Origin: Pithys albifrons albifrons
Taxonomy: Eukaryota; Chordata; Aves; Passeriformes; Thamnophilidae
Length of the DNA stretch: 64,000 bases
Direction: 5' to 3'
NCBI RefSeq assembly: GCF_047495875.1
Contig: NC_092461.1
Span: forward strand, 69,304,299 to 69,368,298
Shown here: positions 53,334 to 61,950 of the stretch, in pieces
Numbering within the stretch: position 1 is the stretch's first letter
How the letters are laid out: each line of letters starts with the position of its first letter
Program-made: the position numbers and the translations under genes
The notes under the pieces: generated by a model
Databases searched by the model: none
Told to the model about the DNA's origin: nothing
What the model saw: only the letters and a program-made list of their open reading frames with translations

Positions 53334-53966
53334 TGTCCTGGGTAGAGCTAACAAAATGCCAACTGTCCAGGACAGAGTGAAAAGGGTTCCTCCTCCCCCC
53401 AACCAGCCAAGGGAAAAAGAAGAGGGAGAGAGGAAAAAAAACTTCCAAAGCCAGGTCTATGCTGAAACTAACTACATGTATTTATACAGAAAAGAGAAAA
53501 TTAAGAGGAAACTACAATGTAACACACACTTACACAAGTCATGCATAACAAGAAATAACTTCCCACTTCCCAGTAAACACAAATTCTACCATTTTAACTA
53601 CAAATCATTCTAGAGAAGTTGATACTTCAGAGACAGACTTAAGCAGAGAGAAAAGCTAGGAACAAATATTTTACTTCCCTCAGATAACATGATGTTAAGC
53701 CGGCGCTCTGGGCTTGGGCCTCCCCATCCCTCCTGGGACAGCAGAGTGTCTTGCTGGGACCACAGCTATGAAGCAACTGAACAAGCCACACCCACACACC
53801 AGCTCTTACCCCTTTTGAGATGATGCAATATGGTATGGAATACAATATTATTGGCTAGAAGAAGTCAGGTGTTAGCTAGCTCAGCCCAGCTCAAGTCAGC
53901 TGACAATTTCAGGCCTAATCTGAACTTTAAAGCCTAATTTAGGCCCACCTGGCTAAACCCATAACA
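53334..53966 (-). repeat. 3' LTR of the antisense retroviral element
   Basis: 633 bp, collinear with 55313-55942. Differences seen: four substitutions within 53344-53356, single ones in GTCATGCATAAC, GAAGTTGATAC and TTGGCTAGAAG, one base of an A run, and a 4-bp AACT insertion near 53470. The adjacent purine tract at 53967-53984 identifies it as the 3' LTR. Confidence 0.92.
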
Positions 53967-54220
53967 TATTCCACCCCTTATTCCATACCATATTACATCA
54001 CTCATACCTTAGATCTATCTATTCCCGCGCTTAAACAGTCTTTGTTCTTTCCAGGGCCATCTTCCACCCCTCCATATTGTAGGCAATAGTCCATTAGGAT
54101 GGGGTAGGTACTTCAGGCAGGAAAAACAGTTCATCATTGGACACCAACACCAGTTCAGCTCAGGTCTTCTCCATCTGATGGTCTATGTCCTGCAACACAG
54201 AACTCGAAATGCAAGTTACC

Positions 54221-54241
54221 TTTTTTTTTTTTTTTTTTTTT
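54221..54241 (-). repeat. 21-nt T run (A-tract on the sense strand of the element)
   Basis: An uninterrupted T run inside the internal region. On the element's sense strand it is an A-tract between the tandem repeat and the 3' LTR, perhaps a relic of an RNA-mediated event. Confidence 0.9.
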
Positions 54242-54279
54242 CTCAAGGTTAAATGTCCTTGAGGCACACATTGGGATCA

Positions 54280-54402
54280 TCCCATCCCCTTCTCAGGGGT
54301 CACTATACCCTCATTAGGGTCACCATACCCACACTGGGGTCACTATCCCCACACTGGGGTCTCCATCCCCTTCTTAGGGGTCACTATCCCCTTCTCAGGG
54401 GT
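54280..54402. repeat. G/C-rich tandem repeat inside the retroviral element
   Basis: About six imperfect units of roughly 20 bp built on GGGGTCACTATCCCC (for example near 54297, 54317, 54336, 54357 and 54380), alternating with CACACT or CTTCTCA segments. On either strand it presents repeated four-G runs. Confidence 0.8.
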
Positions 54403-54800
54403 TTCACAATAGTGGATAACCTGGGAAATAATGTCCATGGTTAAATCCACCCCTCGGCCTCGTCCACCTGCAGGTGGCCTGAGGCATCATGGGCCCATTG
54501 AGCCAGGAACAACTCTCCCTTATGCTAGTCCAGGTGTGCTGTTCCTTCATTAGCTCAGCCTTTGGGCACATGAACATCCACATGATGAATCTCTACAGAT
54601 TCTACTCAAGCAGCAGTGTCCTGCCACACACCAAAAGCCCACATGGGCCTTTCTATGCTTCAAATAATCTTCTTTTATCGGTCCAGCCACCCTCAGAGGG
54701 GCACTGGCTGTCATCTACAAGTCAGTGTAGAGGTACAGTCTTGGCTAGTTTTCTGGTTCACCAATGTCCAGTAGACTTGGTCGTTCTCCTCCTCCTCTCG
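54380..54800 (-). pseudogene. Decayed pol remnant, RNase H to integrase N-terminus
   Basis: Short stretches in different - strand frames resemble the RNase H end and the integrase zinc-finger region of avian ERVL-type pol: a His-Val-Asp-Val-His-Val-Pro stretch near 54575-54595, a GELFLAQWAHDASGH-like stretch at about 54475-54520, and a following segment with Met-Asp-Ile-Ile-x-Gln-Val-Ile-His near 54410-54440. Stop codons and at least one frameshift separate them, and the catalytic core of integrase is missing. Assignment rests on recalled family patterns, not a search. Confidence 0.6.
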
Positions 54801-54855
54801 GCTGGAGGCAGGGCGGCTTAATTGTGGTTCTTGGCTCTGTTCTGGGATCTCTGCT

Positions 54856-55173
54856 TCAACATGTAGACAGCTTTATACCAGCTTTCTTACGTTTTGATTT
54901 CCATACCTGGACTTCAAGCACAGAAGTAGATGCACTGTCCCACCTCCTCATGCCTTTCCCCTGGTCACACAGGCAGGACGACAGTTCACCATGTGACTCA
55001 CGCTTGGGGTTTGCTCTCTGGTGAGGTGAGGCAGGAGAGACAGACAGCTTGCTTTGGCTGTAAGGCTTCTCCTTGCAGTGGCTACATTCACAGCAGCTAC
55101 GAGTTGAGCTGTCTGAACTCACAAAAACAGTCAGTACAAGGAATAAAACGAGTATCCAGTAGCAAGAGGACAT
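54856..55173 (-). CDS. Small ORF in the retroviral element, signal-peptide-like start, unknown function
   Basis: 105 codons, starting about 110 nt downstream of the primer site, where a leader or first ORF is expected. Residues 1-20 (MSSCYWILVLFLVLTVFVSS) form a hydrophobic segment like a secretory signal, followed by a Ser/Cys-rich stretch (CCECSHC near residues 27-33) and a basic, Ser-rich remainder. I recognise no retroviral domain. It may be a remnant of an envelope leader, a captured exon, or chance. It is the longest frame on the sense strand of the internal region and is uninterrupted. Confidence 0.4.
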   Translation of the reverse strand: MSSCYWILVLFLVLTVFVSSDSSTRSCCECSHCKEKPYSQSKLSVSPASPHQRANPKRESHGELSSCLCDQGKGMRRWDSASTSVLEVQVWKSKRKKAGIKLSTC

Positions 55174-55285
55174 TCTTATCTTAGTTGTTCTAGATGTACC
55201 ATAACAAAGCAGAAATCAAGGAATGTTTCTACAACAAAGCTCCCGGGAACCCTGCCAACTCTCTGGGACACTTGCTAGTGGCCTT

Positions 55286-55306
55286 CGTTTCCCGGCCAAC
55301 GCACCA
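55286..55306 (-). other. Retroviral primer-binding site, tRNA-Gly
   Basis: The + strand reads TTCCCGGCCAACGCACCA, the 3' end of vertebrate tRNA-Gly(GCC) with CCA, differing at one of 18 bases (C for T) as I recall the tRNA. It lies 6 nt from the LTR edge on the side expected for a - strand element. This fixes both orientation and primer. Confidence 0.85.
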
Positions 55307-55312
55307 ATTATC

Positions 55313-55942
55313 TGTCCTGGGTTGAGCTGGCAAAGTGCCAACTGTCCAGGACAGAGTGAAAAGGGTTCCTCCTCCCCCCAACCAGCCAAGGGAAAAAGAA
55401 GAGGGAGAGAGGAAAAAAAAACTTCCAAAGCCAGGTCTATGCTGAAACTACATGTATTTATACAGAAAAGAGAAAATTAAGAGGAAACTACAATGTAACA
55501 CACACTTACACAAGTCATGTATAACAAGAAATAACTTCCCACTTCCCAGTAAACACAAATTCTACCATTTTAACTACAAATCATTCTAGAGAAGTTGGTA
55601 CTTCAGAGACAGACTTAAGCAGAGAGAAAAGCTAGGAACAAATATTTTACTTCCCTCAGATAACATGATGTTAAGCCGGCGCTCTGGGCTTGGGCCTCCC
55701 CATCCCTCCTGGGACAGCAGAGTGTCTTGCTGGGACCACAGCTATGAAGCAACTGAACAAGCCACACCCACACACCAGCTCTTACCCCTTTTGAGATGAT
55801 GCAATATGGTATGGAATACAATATTATTGGCCAGAAGAAGTCAGGTGTTAGCTAGCTCAGCCCAGCTCAAGTCAGCTGACAATTTCAGGCCTAATCTGAA
55901 CTTTAAAGCCTAATTTAGGCCCACCTGGCTAAACCCATAACA
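55313..55942 (-). repeat. 5' LTR of the antisense retroviral element
   Basis: 630 bp; on the - strand begins TGTTATGGGTTTAGCC and ends CCAGGACA. A TATA box (TATAAATA on the - strand, plus about 55450-55460) lies some 140 nt before the LTR end, dividing U3 from R/U5. A CCAAT-type GGCCAATAATATTG lies further upstream in U3. It is the 5' LTR because the primer site adjoins it. Confidence 0.92.
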
Positions 55943-55947
55943 CACAG

Positions 55948-58900
55948 TTTTAAAAGAAATACTTTAAAATATTTTTTTTAAATTTTCTATGTATCTTTTA
56001 AATTAGATGTTTAAATCATGAGTCTAGTTTTCTTATAGTGAAGGAGTAGATTTGAGCTCTGGATTGAGACATTCTGAATCCCCTTAGGAGCTTTATAGAC
56101 CGTATTAGTTCAACCACAGAAATTATTTTGTCTGATAGTCTTCTCCCTCCCTTCTATTTATTTTTCCTTTCCTTTCCTGCTGTTGCATAACAATCCCTCT
56201 GTCTTCCTTCAGCCCTTGGTCTTACCTGTAACCCTCGGAATAATTCACCTATTCTACCAAAGCTGGCTTCTTTATAACTTTTTAAAATAAAGGCAGGTAA
56301 AGACTAAAGAAATTATATCTTATTAGTACATATCTTTTGATATTCATTCAATTTGGTTAATGCTGGACTAACATGCCACAGGCAGGAAGAAGAACAAAAG
56401 AATTCAGTGTTTAAAAGCAGCTAGTAAACCAGAAATTTTGTCAGCATCTGTCAGTTATTCACTTATTGGCACCTTTGGAGGTCATAGTGGTTTTCAGACT
56501 GTTTGAGGAGATATGTACTAATATCTACTGGGAGTATCGATGCCCATTCTATTTCAGATGGTCTGTAACAAAGTCTTCCGCCCTAGAAAAGAGAAAATAA
56601 GTAAGCTTTTCTGCTCAGGATACTTACAACTAAAGAATGACCAGGGCCTGACATGATAAAAATAATCTTATTCTGTCCTATTTCTGTAAAAAAGACAATG
56701 TTAAAAAGGAAAAAGTAGAGCTTATCTAGGAAATACAAAGGCATTATTGATTTTTTCTATTTTTTTTTTTTTTTTTTTTTTTGCTGAGAAGATGAAAAGA
56801 AAATAAAAATTTAAGTGAACAGAAGGTCACAATAATTATTGAAGATTGAAAGTGTCATAGAAGAGCAGCTGCAGTTTGTTGGAAGTTCATATATGTGGTA
56901 TTGGTTAGGATCAATAATACAGTATTATAGTAACTTACATCTGGATCTGTGGGAGGTGTTATGCATCTAATTCTCATTGAAATTCAGAGAGGGATGTGTA
57001 ACATTCATGTTCTTTATTTTAACACAGATTTTTTTCAGTCTTGATAGCAAAGTCATGGAACTTTCATTTTGTGAAAATAACCTGGGGCTCAAGAAAATAA
57101 CCAGCTTTTATTATAATAAGCATTTTTAAATAGATTGTAAATAAGGACTTCTAGGAGCTACGGCAAGTTATCCAAGCTGTGGAAATACTGCTTCTATGAA
57201 CTTCAAGTGATTATCACTGTGCAAAGGACAGCAGTTCTAAATGACTGGGATTTCTAAAATTCATGCTCTCTTCTCCTCTTTGAGCTCTGCTGAGGAAAAG
57301 TTTTAAAAATGGGGAGAAACTAGGGCTTACAGAAAGAACAGGACATTAAATTGAATCCTGTCAGGTAGACACTCAGAGAAACTGTATTCTCTAAGTGAGA
57401 ATGAGACATTTTCTTACGATTAATATTAAGCTGAGCAACTTTAACAATTCATGTGAAATAGTATTTTCTGAGAGCTAAAAGGGAATACTGACACAAGGAA
57501 ATCCCCAGTCTCTGAGATTTACAAACACATCTGTTAAGCCAATTAGTATCCCAAAATAAATAGCTAAAATGACTCAAGCAGTCTGTGTGCATTTACTGGG
57601 ATTGGAGCATCTGGCTCATGCAGTAACTGAGTCGAAGTCTATTACCAAGTACCTGCCGTGAGTTTATGTTCTTGGGAAGGGTCTTTACTTGCTGTACTGA
57701 CTATGCTGCTAGCTGTGGGTCAGGAGCTGTATCATCCTGCTTCCCAGCATGGTACCTCATGTGCTGGTCTTGCTTTCCCTCTGGCAACATTACCCAAGTA
57801 ACAGAACTGCACTGTAAGGGATATTTGCAGTTTGTGTTGCCAGGGTGGAAGAAGTAAGGAATTTTAATGCACTTGAGATTACTATTATGTGCATCTATTT
57901 ATGATGAGCGACTTTGAAACATCAGCAGGGGTGGCTGAGTCAGTAGTTCCATTTAGAAATTGTTATTATTTTCTGAGTGCATAAACCTTTCCAAAAGACC
58001 CAAATGTTTTCCTTGTTTCTCCTTTATTTTCTCTGTGAACAAACAACAGATAGTGAGAAGACAGGGCACAACGCATCCAGGCTGTATTTATGCAGTGGAA
58101 TAGTAAGGATGGCAGAAGTCAGAGAACAGAAAGTCCCAAGCCAGAGTAACTGCCAGGCTCTGTCATGCAGTTTAAAAGAGAAAAAAATGGCCCAAGGGCT
58201 CAATTTTACAGTGGTTTCTGATTTAATAATAAGAAGAGATGATTACAGCAGTTTTACTAAAAGACCTGAGTAGTTTTGAGCCTCAAAAGACAAATAGAAA
58301 GAAAGAAAGAATGAGTTTACCTTGGGAGGAGTTAGGTTAGGGCCTTCAGGCTCCTCTGCCAGTTAGCAGGAGTGGTCATGACTTGCCACTACCCCCAAGG
58401 ACCCTTTGTCTTGCAGTGAGGTAACAGTAGCATCTTCCTCTGTGAAGGAAGATGTGGTTTTATTACAGGAAAGAGCTCCTCTTGGCTGAATATGTTAAAG
58501 TAATTCTTAAGCTTTTGTCTTCTAAACCCATCAGTTTGGGAGAATGAATCAGTTACAAAGCAAAAATGAAATGGAAAAGGCAACATCACAAAAGATGATA
58601 AAAGCAGGAAAAAGCCATCAGTGTTATGTGGTCAAAAAATGAAATGAGTCTGCAACAAATGATGAATTCTAACTATAATATCTTCTGTTGAGTTATAGTT
58701 TATAATCACCCTTAAAAATTACTTTTTTGATAAAAAGGACAGAAAAGTGGAACATTGTTTAATTGTTAACAAACAGATTTATCTGATTAGCCTAGTAATT
58801 TTTACTTTTTTTCGTTTCTCTTGCCAAGTACTTGCTGATCGGAATTATTAAAAATGTGAAATTTTATGTTTGTTTCATTGCTGAAGAGGAGAAAAACAAG

Positions 58901-59450
58901 CAGATTAAATGTACTGATCTAACTGAAAATAAATACTGTAAAAAAAATTTTGGTGGAATAAACACTGACAATTTTTTAATTTTTTTTTTTTTTACTATTT
59001 ACATTTATGTTGATACTATTTAGGATTCAGATTTTTTCCTATTTTATTAATCAGCTGAAATTTTAGGAGACTGGTTGAGAAACTCCTTTGTGAAGGAGTC
59101 CTGAAGGGAGTCCCTTATTTTAAGAAAAAACCTAAACACGTAGGAACAGACTGTCCCCATATGCCATATGAGCTGGGGACATTGAAGGCTGACCTGGCTG
59201 AACAGAGAGATTTGTTTGGAATTTGGGGAGAAAAAGAGAGCTTTTCAGCCCTGCAAAAAGAGATAGGAAACTCAGGAGGACTACAAGGATGTTGTGAGGT
59301 TCTGCAGGGAGAAAATTACAAGGCCCAAACGTCAGCTAATATTTTAATCCAGCCAGAGCTGTAAAAGACAATAAAAGGTGTTTTTACAAATACATCTGTG
59401 TCCCAGCTACAGCAGCCAGGACCAGTTTATCGCTGTGTGGGTGTAAACAA
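55948..59450. other. Intergenic; 23-nt T run at 56760-56782
   Basis: AT-rich with a T run (56760-56782), a GAAA microsatellite (58296-58311) and a second T run (58979-58992). No gene or RNA recognised. Confidence 0.6.
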
Positions 59451-59904
59451 AACTGTGTATTCTATACACTCCATGTAATTTCTCATGAGCTGTTAATAAT
59501 GGACCATTTGCAGCAGCTGCCCAGGGCACACCTGAACCCTCAGGCTACAAGCTGGGTGTTAGAGAACCCTGGGAGGCATAAGAATGCTTTGATCTTTACA
59601 CCAGTGACAGCCATGATAACTTCCCTCAGGGGAGGTATTAGCACCTTCAGACCAAACCTGAGAGGTCATGTTTGCTAATGGGCCTGTAGGCATAATAGGC
59701 ATAATAGGCATAATAGGCAGCTGCAACCACGCAGACCACCAGATTCCAAAAATATCCCATGACTTACAGAGTTAAGTCACCCATTGTGGAACTCCCTGCC
59801 CTGGGGAAGGTACTGAGCATTCTCACCTGAACCTGAGCATTCATAATCTTGGGTTGTGGGGACTTCTGCTACGAATGGTAGGATCCAGAGGAGGACCAGA
59901 ACCT
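59451..59904 (+). repeat. Possible retroviral/LTR-derived repeat
   Basis: Phrases such as TTCCCTCAGGGGAGGTATTA, AACCTGAGAGGTCATG, TGTGGAACTCCCTGCCC and CATAATCTTGGGTTGTGG feel like a dispersed avian retroviral repeat I have met, but I cannot name it or fix its ends. It abuts the CR1 copy that begins near 59905. Confidence 0.35.
59689..59719. repeat. 9-bp tandem repeat GGCATAATA, three units plus partial
   Basis: Units at 59689, 59698 and 59707 are perfect, followed by GGCA. It lies within the possible LTR-derived block. Confidence 0.95.
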
Positions 59905-60655
59905 CAACAGGAAAAGACTGTGGAAGTTGTGTACTTGGGCCTTAGTAAAGTCTTTGACACTGTTTCCCAGAATATTCTTCTGGGGAAACTGGCTTCTTAT
60001 GGCTTGAATGGGTGTGCTGTTCTCTGGGTAAAAACTGGATGGATGGCTGGGCTCAGAGAGTGGTGGTGAATGGAGTTAAATCCGGGTGGTGGTCACTCCT
60101 AAGTGACATTACTCAGGGCTTGGTATTTGGGCCAGTCTTGTCCAATATCTTTATGAATGCTCTGGACAAGATGATCAAGAGCACTCTCAGTAAGTTCTCA
60201 GATCACCAAGCTGTGAGAATGTTAATCAGCTTGGAGGGCAGGAAGGCTCTACAGAGGGATCTGGACAGGCTGGATTGACAGACTGAGGTCAATTCTATAA
60301 AGTGCCAGCTCCTGCAGTTAGGTCACAGACCACTACAACCCCATACAGTCCTATAGGATTGGGGAAGAAAGCCTGGGAGGATGCCCAGTGAAAAAGGACC
60401 TGGTTGGTCAACAGTCAGCTGAATATGAGCCAACAGTATGTCCAGATGGCCAAGAAGGCCAAGGGCATCCTGCATTAATAGTGTGGCCAGCAGGACTGGG
60501 GAAATGATCATCCCCTTATACGTGGCACTGATGAGGTTGCGCCTTGAATCCCGTGTTCAGTTTTGGGTCCCTCACTTCAAGGAAGACACTGAAGTGCTGA
60601 AGCATGTCTGGAGAAGGGTAACAGAGCTGGTGAAAGATTGTAGAGAAAGATGAGT
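59905..60655 (+). pseudogene. CR1 LINE ORF2 remnant, reverse transcriptase C-terminal half
   Basis: Two overlapping frames encode CR1 reverse transcriptase pieces: a first with VYLGLSKVFDTVSQNILLGK (from about 59926), and after a frameshift near 60030 one with RVVVNGVKSGWW, ITQGLVFGPVLSNIFMNALD and LEGRKALQRDLDRLD. The catalytic F-A-D-D type box is destroyed: the frame reads KFSDHQAV and lacks residues there. Later sequence matches the CR1 segments for VAKKA-, NSVASRTGE- and VQFW-like motifs (about 60445-60570). It ends without the CR1 3' tail, so the copy is truncated at both ends. Confidence 0.9.
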
Positions 60656-61313
60656 TTCTGAGATTATTTTGCACTAAAGTGTAGATTACGCTAGATTATA
60701 CCTTTCAAGAGGCTATCTTAAATGAAAAAATAGCAAATAGGACAAAGGAGTTTTGCTCCTGGTCTTGTGTCTAATCTTGGAGGTTGTAAATATTTTTTAA
60801 TGTGCTTTATTTAATAATTTATCATATATCTTTCTAACATGCTGGTAGATATAACTGTTTCTTTTTGGTCTAGTTCGGTTTGCATGTTCAAAGCCATAGG
60901 GACTAACCAAGTAGACATACGCAGACAGTGCAGAGACAAACTTTTTCCCTTCTTCCTTTCCTCATCTTTCTGTCCTACACCACAGTCTTGAAACGCCTAT
61001 TTTCTTCCTAGCAAATTTTATTTTACTTCTGCCTGTAGCTAACAATTGCGTTAAGTTTGTTACTGGCCAAATGATGAATGATTTACTTTGTGATAATTTC
61101 ACTATGTTTTCAGGATTAGACATAAACCCATGAAATCCCTTCTAGACTCCACCAGCTGGCAGATGTTGGTTTCACTACCAAACAACTCTCTTCCCAGTAA
61201 TTAATGAAGGAATAAACTTTTGCATGTCATCTGCTTTATTTGAATCCACTTTGCTATTAGTACCTATTAGCAATTAGTTCCTATTGCTTTAAAACAAAAT
61301 AAACCCAAAAGCT
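60656..61313. other. Intergenic, nothing recognised
   Basis: AT-rich spacer; no feature recognised. Confidence 0.6.
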
Positions 61314-61478
61314 ATGGGAGAAGAGCCAGGTTTTATAAAATGGCCAGAATATTACAAGCAGTGGGTCGATGAGGACGTGGACTTTACAAGCCCCCAGGCT
61401 CCCAATATCAATGTTTTTCACAAGGTCTACAGTGGCATAGACTCTAATGCCCCTTATATTGATACCTCAGCAGGATAA
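61314..61478 (+). CDS. 54-codon ORF abutting an LTR, unrecognised
   Basis: ATG at 61314, stop TAA at 61476-61478 with a second TAA directly after, 8 nt before the LTR at 61487. The product is acidic and aromatic (starts MGEEPGFIKWPEYYKQW and has VDEDVDF and SGIDSN later), with no membrane segment or known motif. Position next to the purine tract and LTR suggests the 3' end of a retroviral last gene, truncated upstream, where the Met may be internal. The composition differs from the AT-rich surroundings. Function unknown. Confidence 0.4.
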   Translation: MGEEPGFIKWPEYYKQWVDEDVDFTSPQAPNINVFHKVYSGIDSNAPYIDTSAG

Positions 61479-61486
61479 TAAAAAAA

Positions 61487-61950
61487 TGTGTCACAAACGT
61501 GTCTTTTGTATTGTATTTTCCCTTAGTTATCCCCTGTCCAAGTTTCTTCTCCCCATAATCCCTTAGGGTTTCTTTCCCGCTATTATGTTCCCTGGAGTTA
61601 TGTGTTTTTATTGGTTGTTATCCCAGTTAACTGATTGGTTCTTATCTTTGTTCCTCCATTGCCTGTTGTAATACTCCACCCCCTTATCCTATTGGTCCCT
61701 TTTCAATCCCCTAATTGCATGCCCCCTGACCAGTAGGAGGCTTTGTACCACAAACCCTTCCAGAACCTTCCCTGCTAGAGGTTATAAAAAGAAGGCTCTC
61801 CAATATAGTGTGTTTCTTTTGTCACCAAGCTTCCTGGTCTCCGGACATCCTTCCTTTGCAGCTGCGGCGCTTAGGGGGCTCAAGTGGGTTTGGTGCAAGT
61901 GAAGCCTTTCACAGCTCTGGGGGGAAATCCTCAGAGCATTTCCATCCACT
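61487..61950 (+). mobile_element. LTR of an endogenous retrovirus, probably a 3' LTR
   Basis: Begins TGTGTCACAAACGTG after an A-rich purine run (61471-61485). Three ATTGG (inverted CCAAT) boxes lie in U3 (near 61610, 61633 and 61700), a TATA box TATAAAAA at 61783-61790, then a GC-richer R/U5 with CTTCCTGGTCTCCGGACATC and GCAGCTGCGGCGCTTAGG. The 3' boundary is uncertain (about 61900-61960). No second LTR was found in the window, so the element is truncated on its 5' side. Confidence 0.62.

Larger units (their letters stand above)
53329..55947 (-). mobile_element. Complete but internally deleted endogenous retrovirus (ERVL-like), with target duplication
   Basis: Two LTRs (53334-53966 and 55313-55942) enclose 1346 bp. 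A perfect 5-bp target duplication CACAG flanks them (53329-53333, 55943-55947), as for class III elements. On the - strand the order is LTR, tRNA-Gly primer site (55306-55286), a small ORF (55173-54856), a decayed RNase H/integrase-type remnant (about 54800-54380), a G-rich tandem repeat (54400-54280), an A-tract (54241-54221), a purine tract (53984-53967), LTR. gag, protease, most of pol and env are absent, so it depends on another element. The LTRs differ by about 7 substitutions in 629 aligned bases, so it is young. Confidence 0.9.

Noticed and set aside
53639..53845. 68-codon - strand frame identical to one at 55615-55821
   Set aside because: The identity only reflects the two LTRs; the frame lies in U3 and has no recognisable feature.
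54489..54821. 110-codon + strand frame inside the retroviral element
   Set aside because: It is antisense to the element and overlaps the pol remnant read on the - strand; no protein feature.
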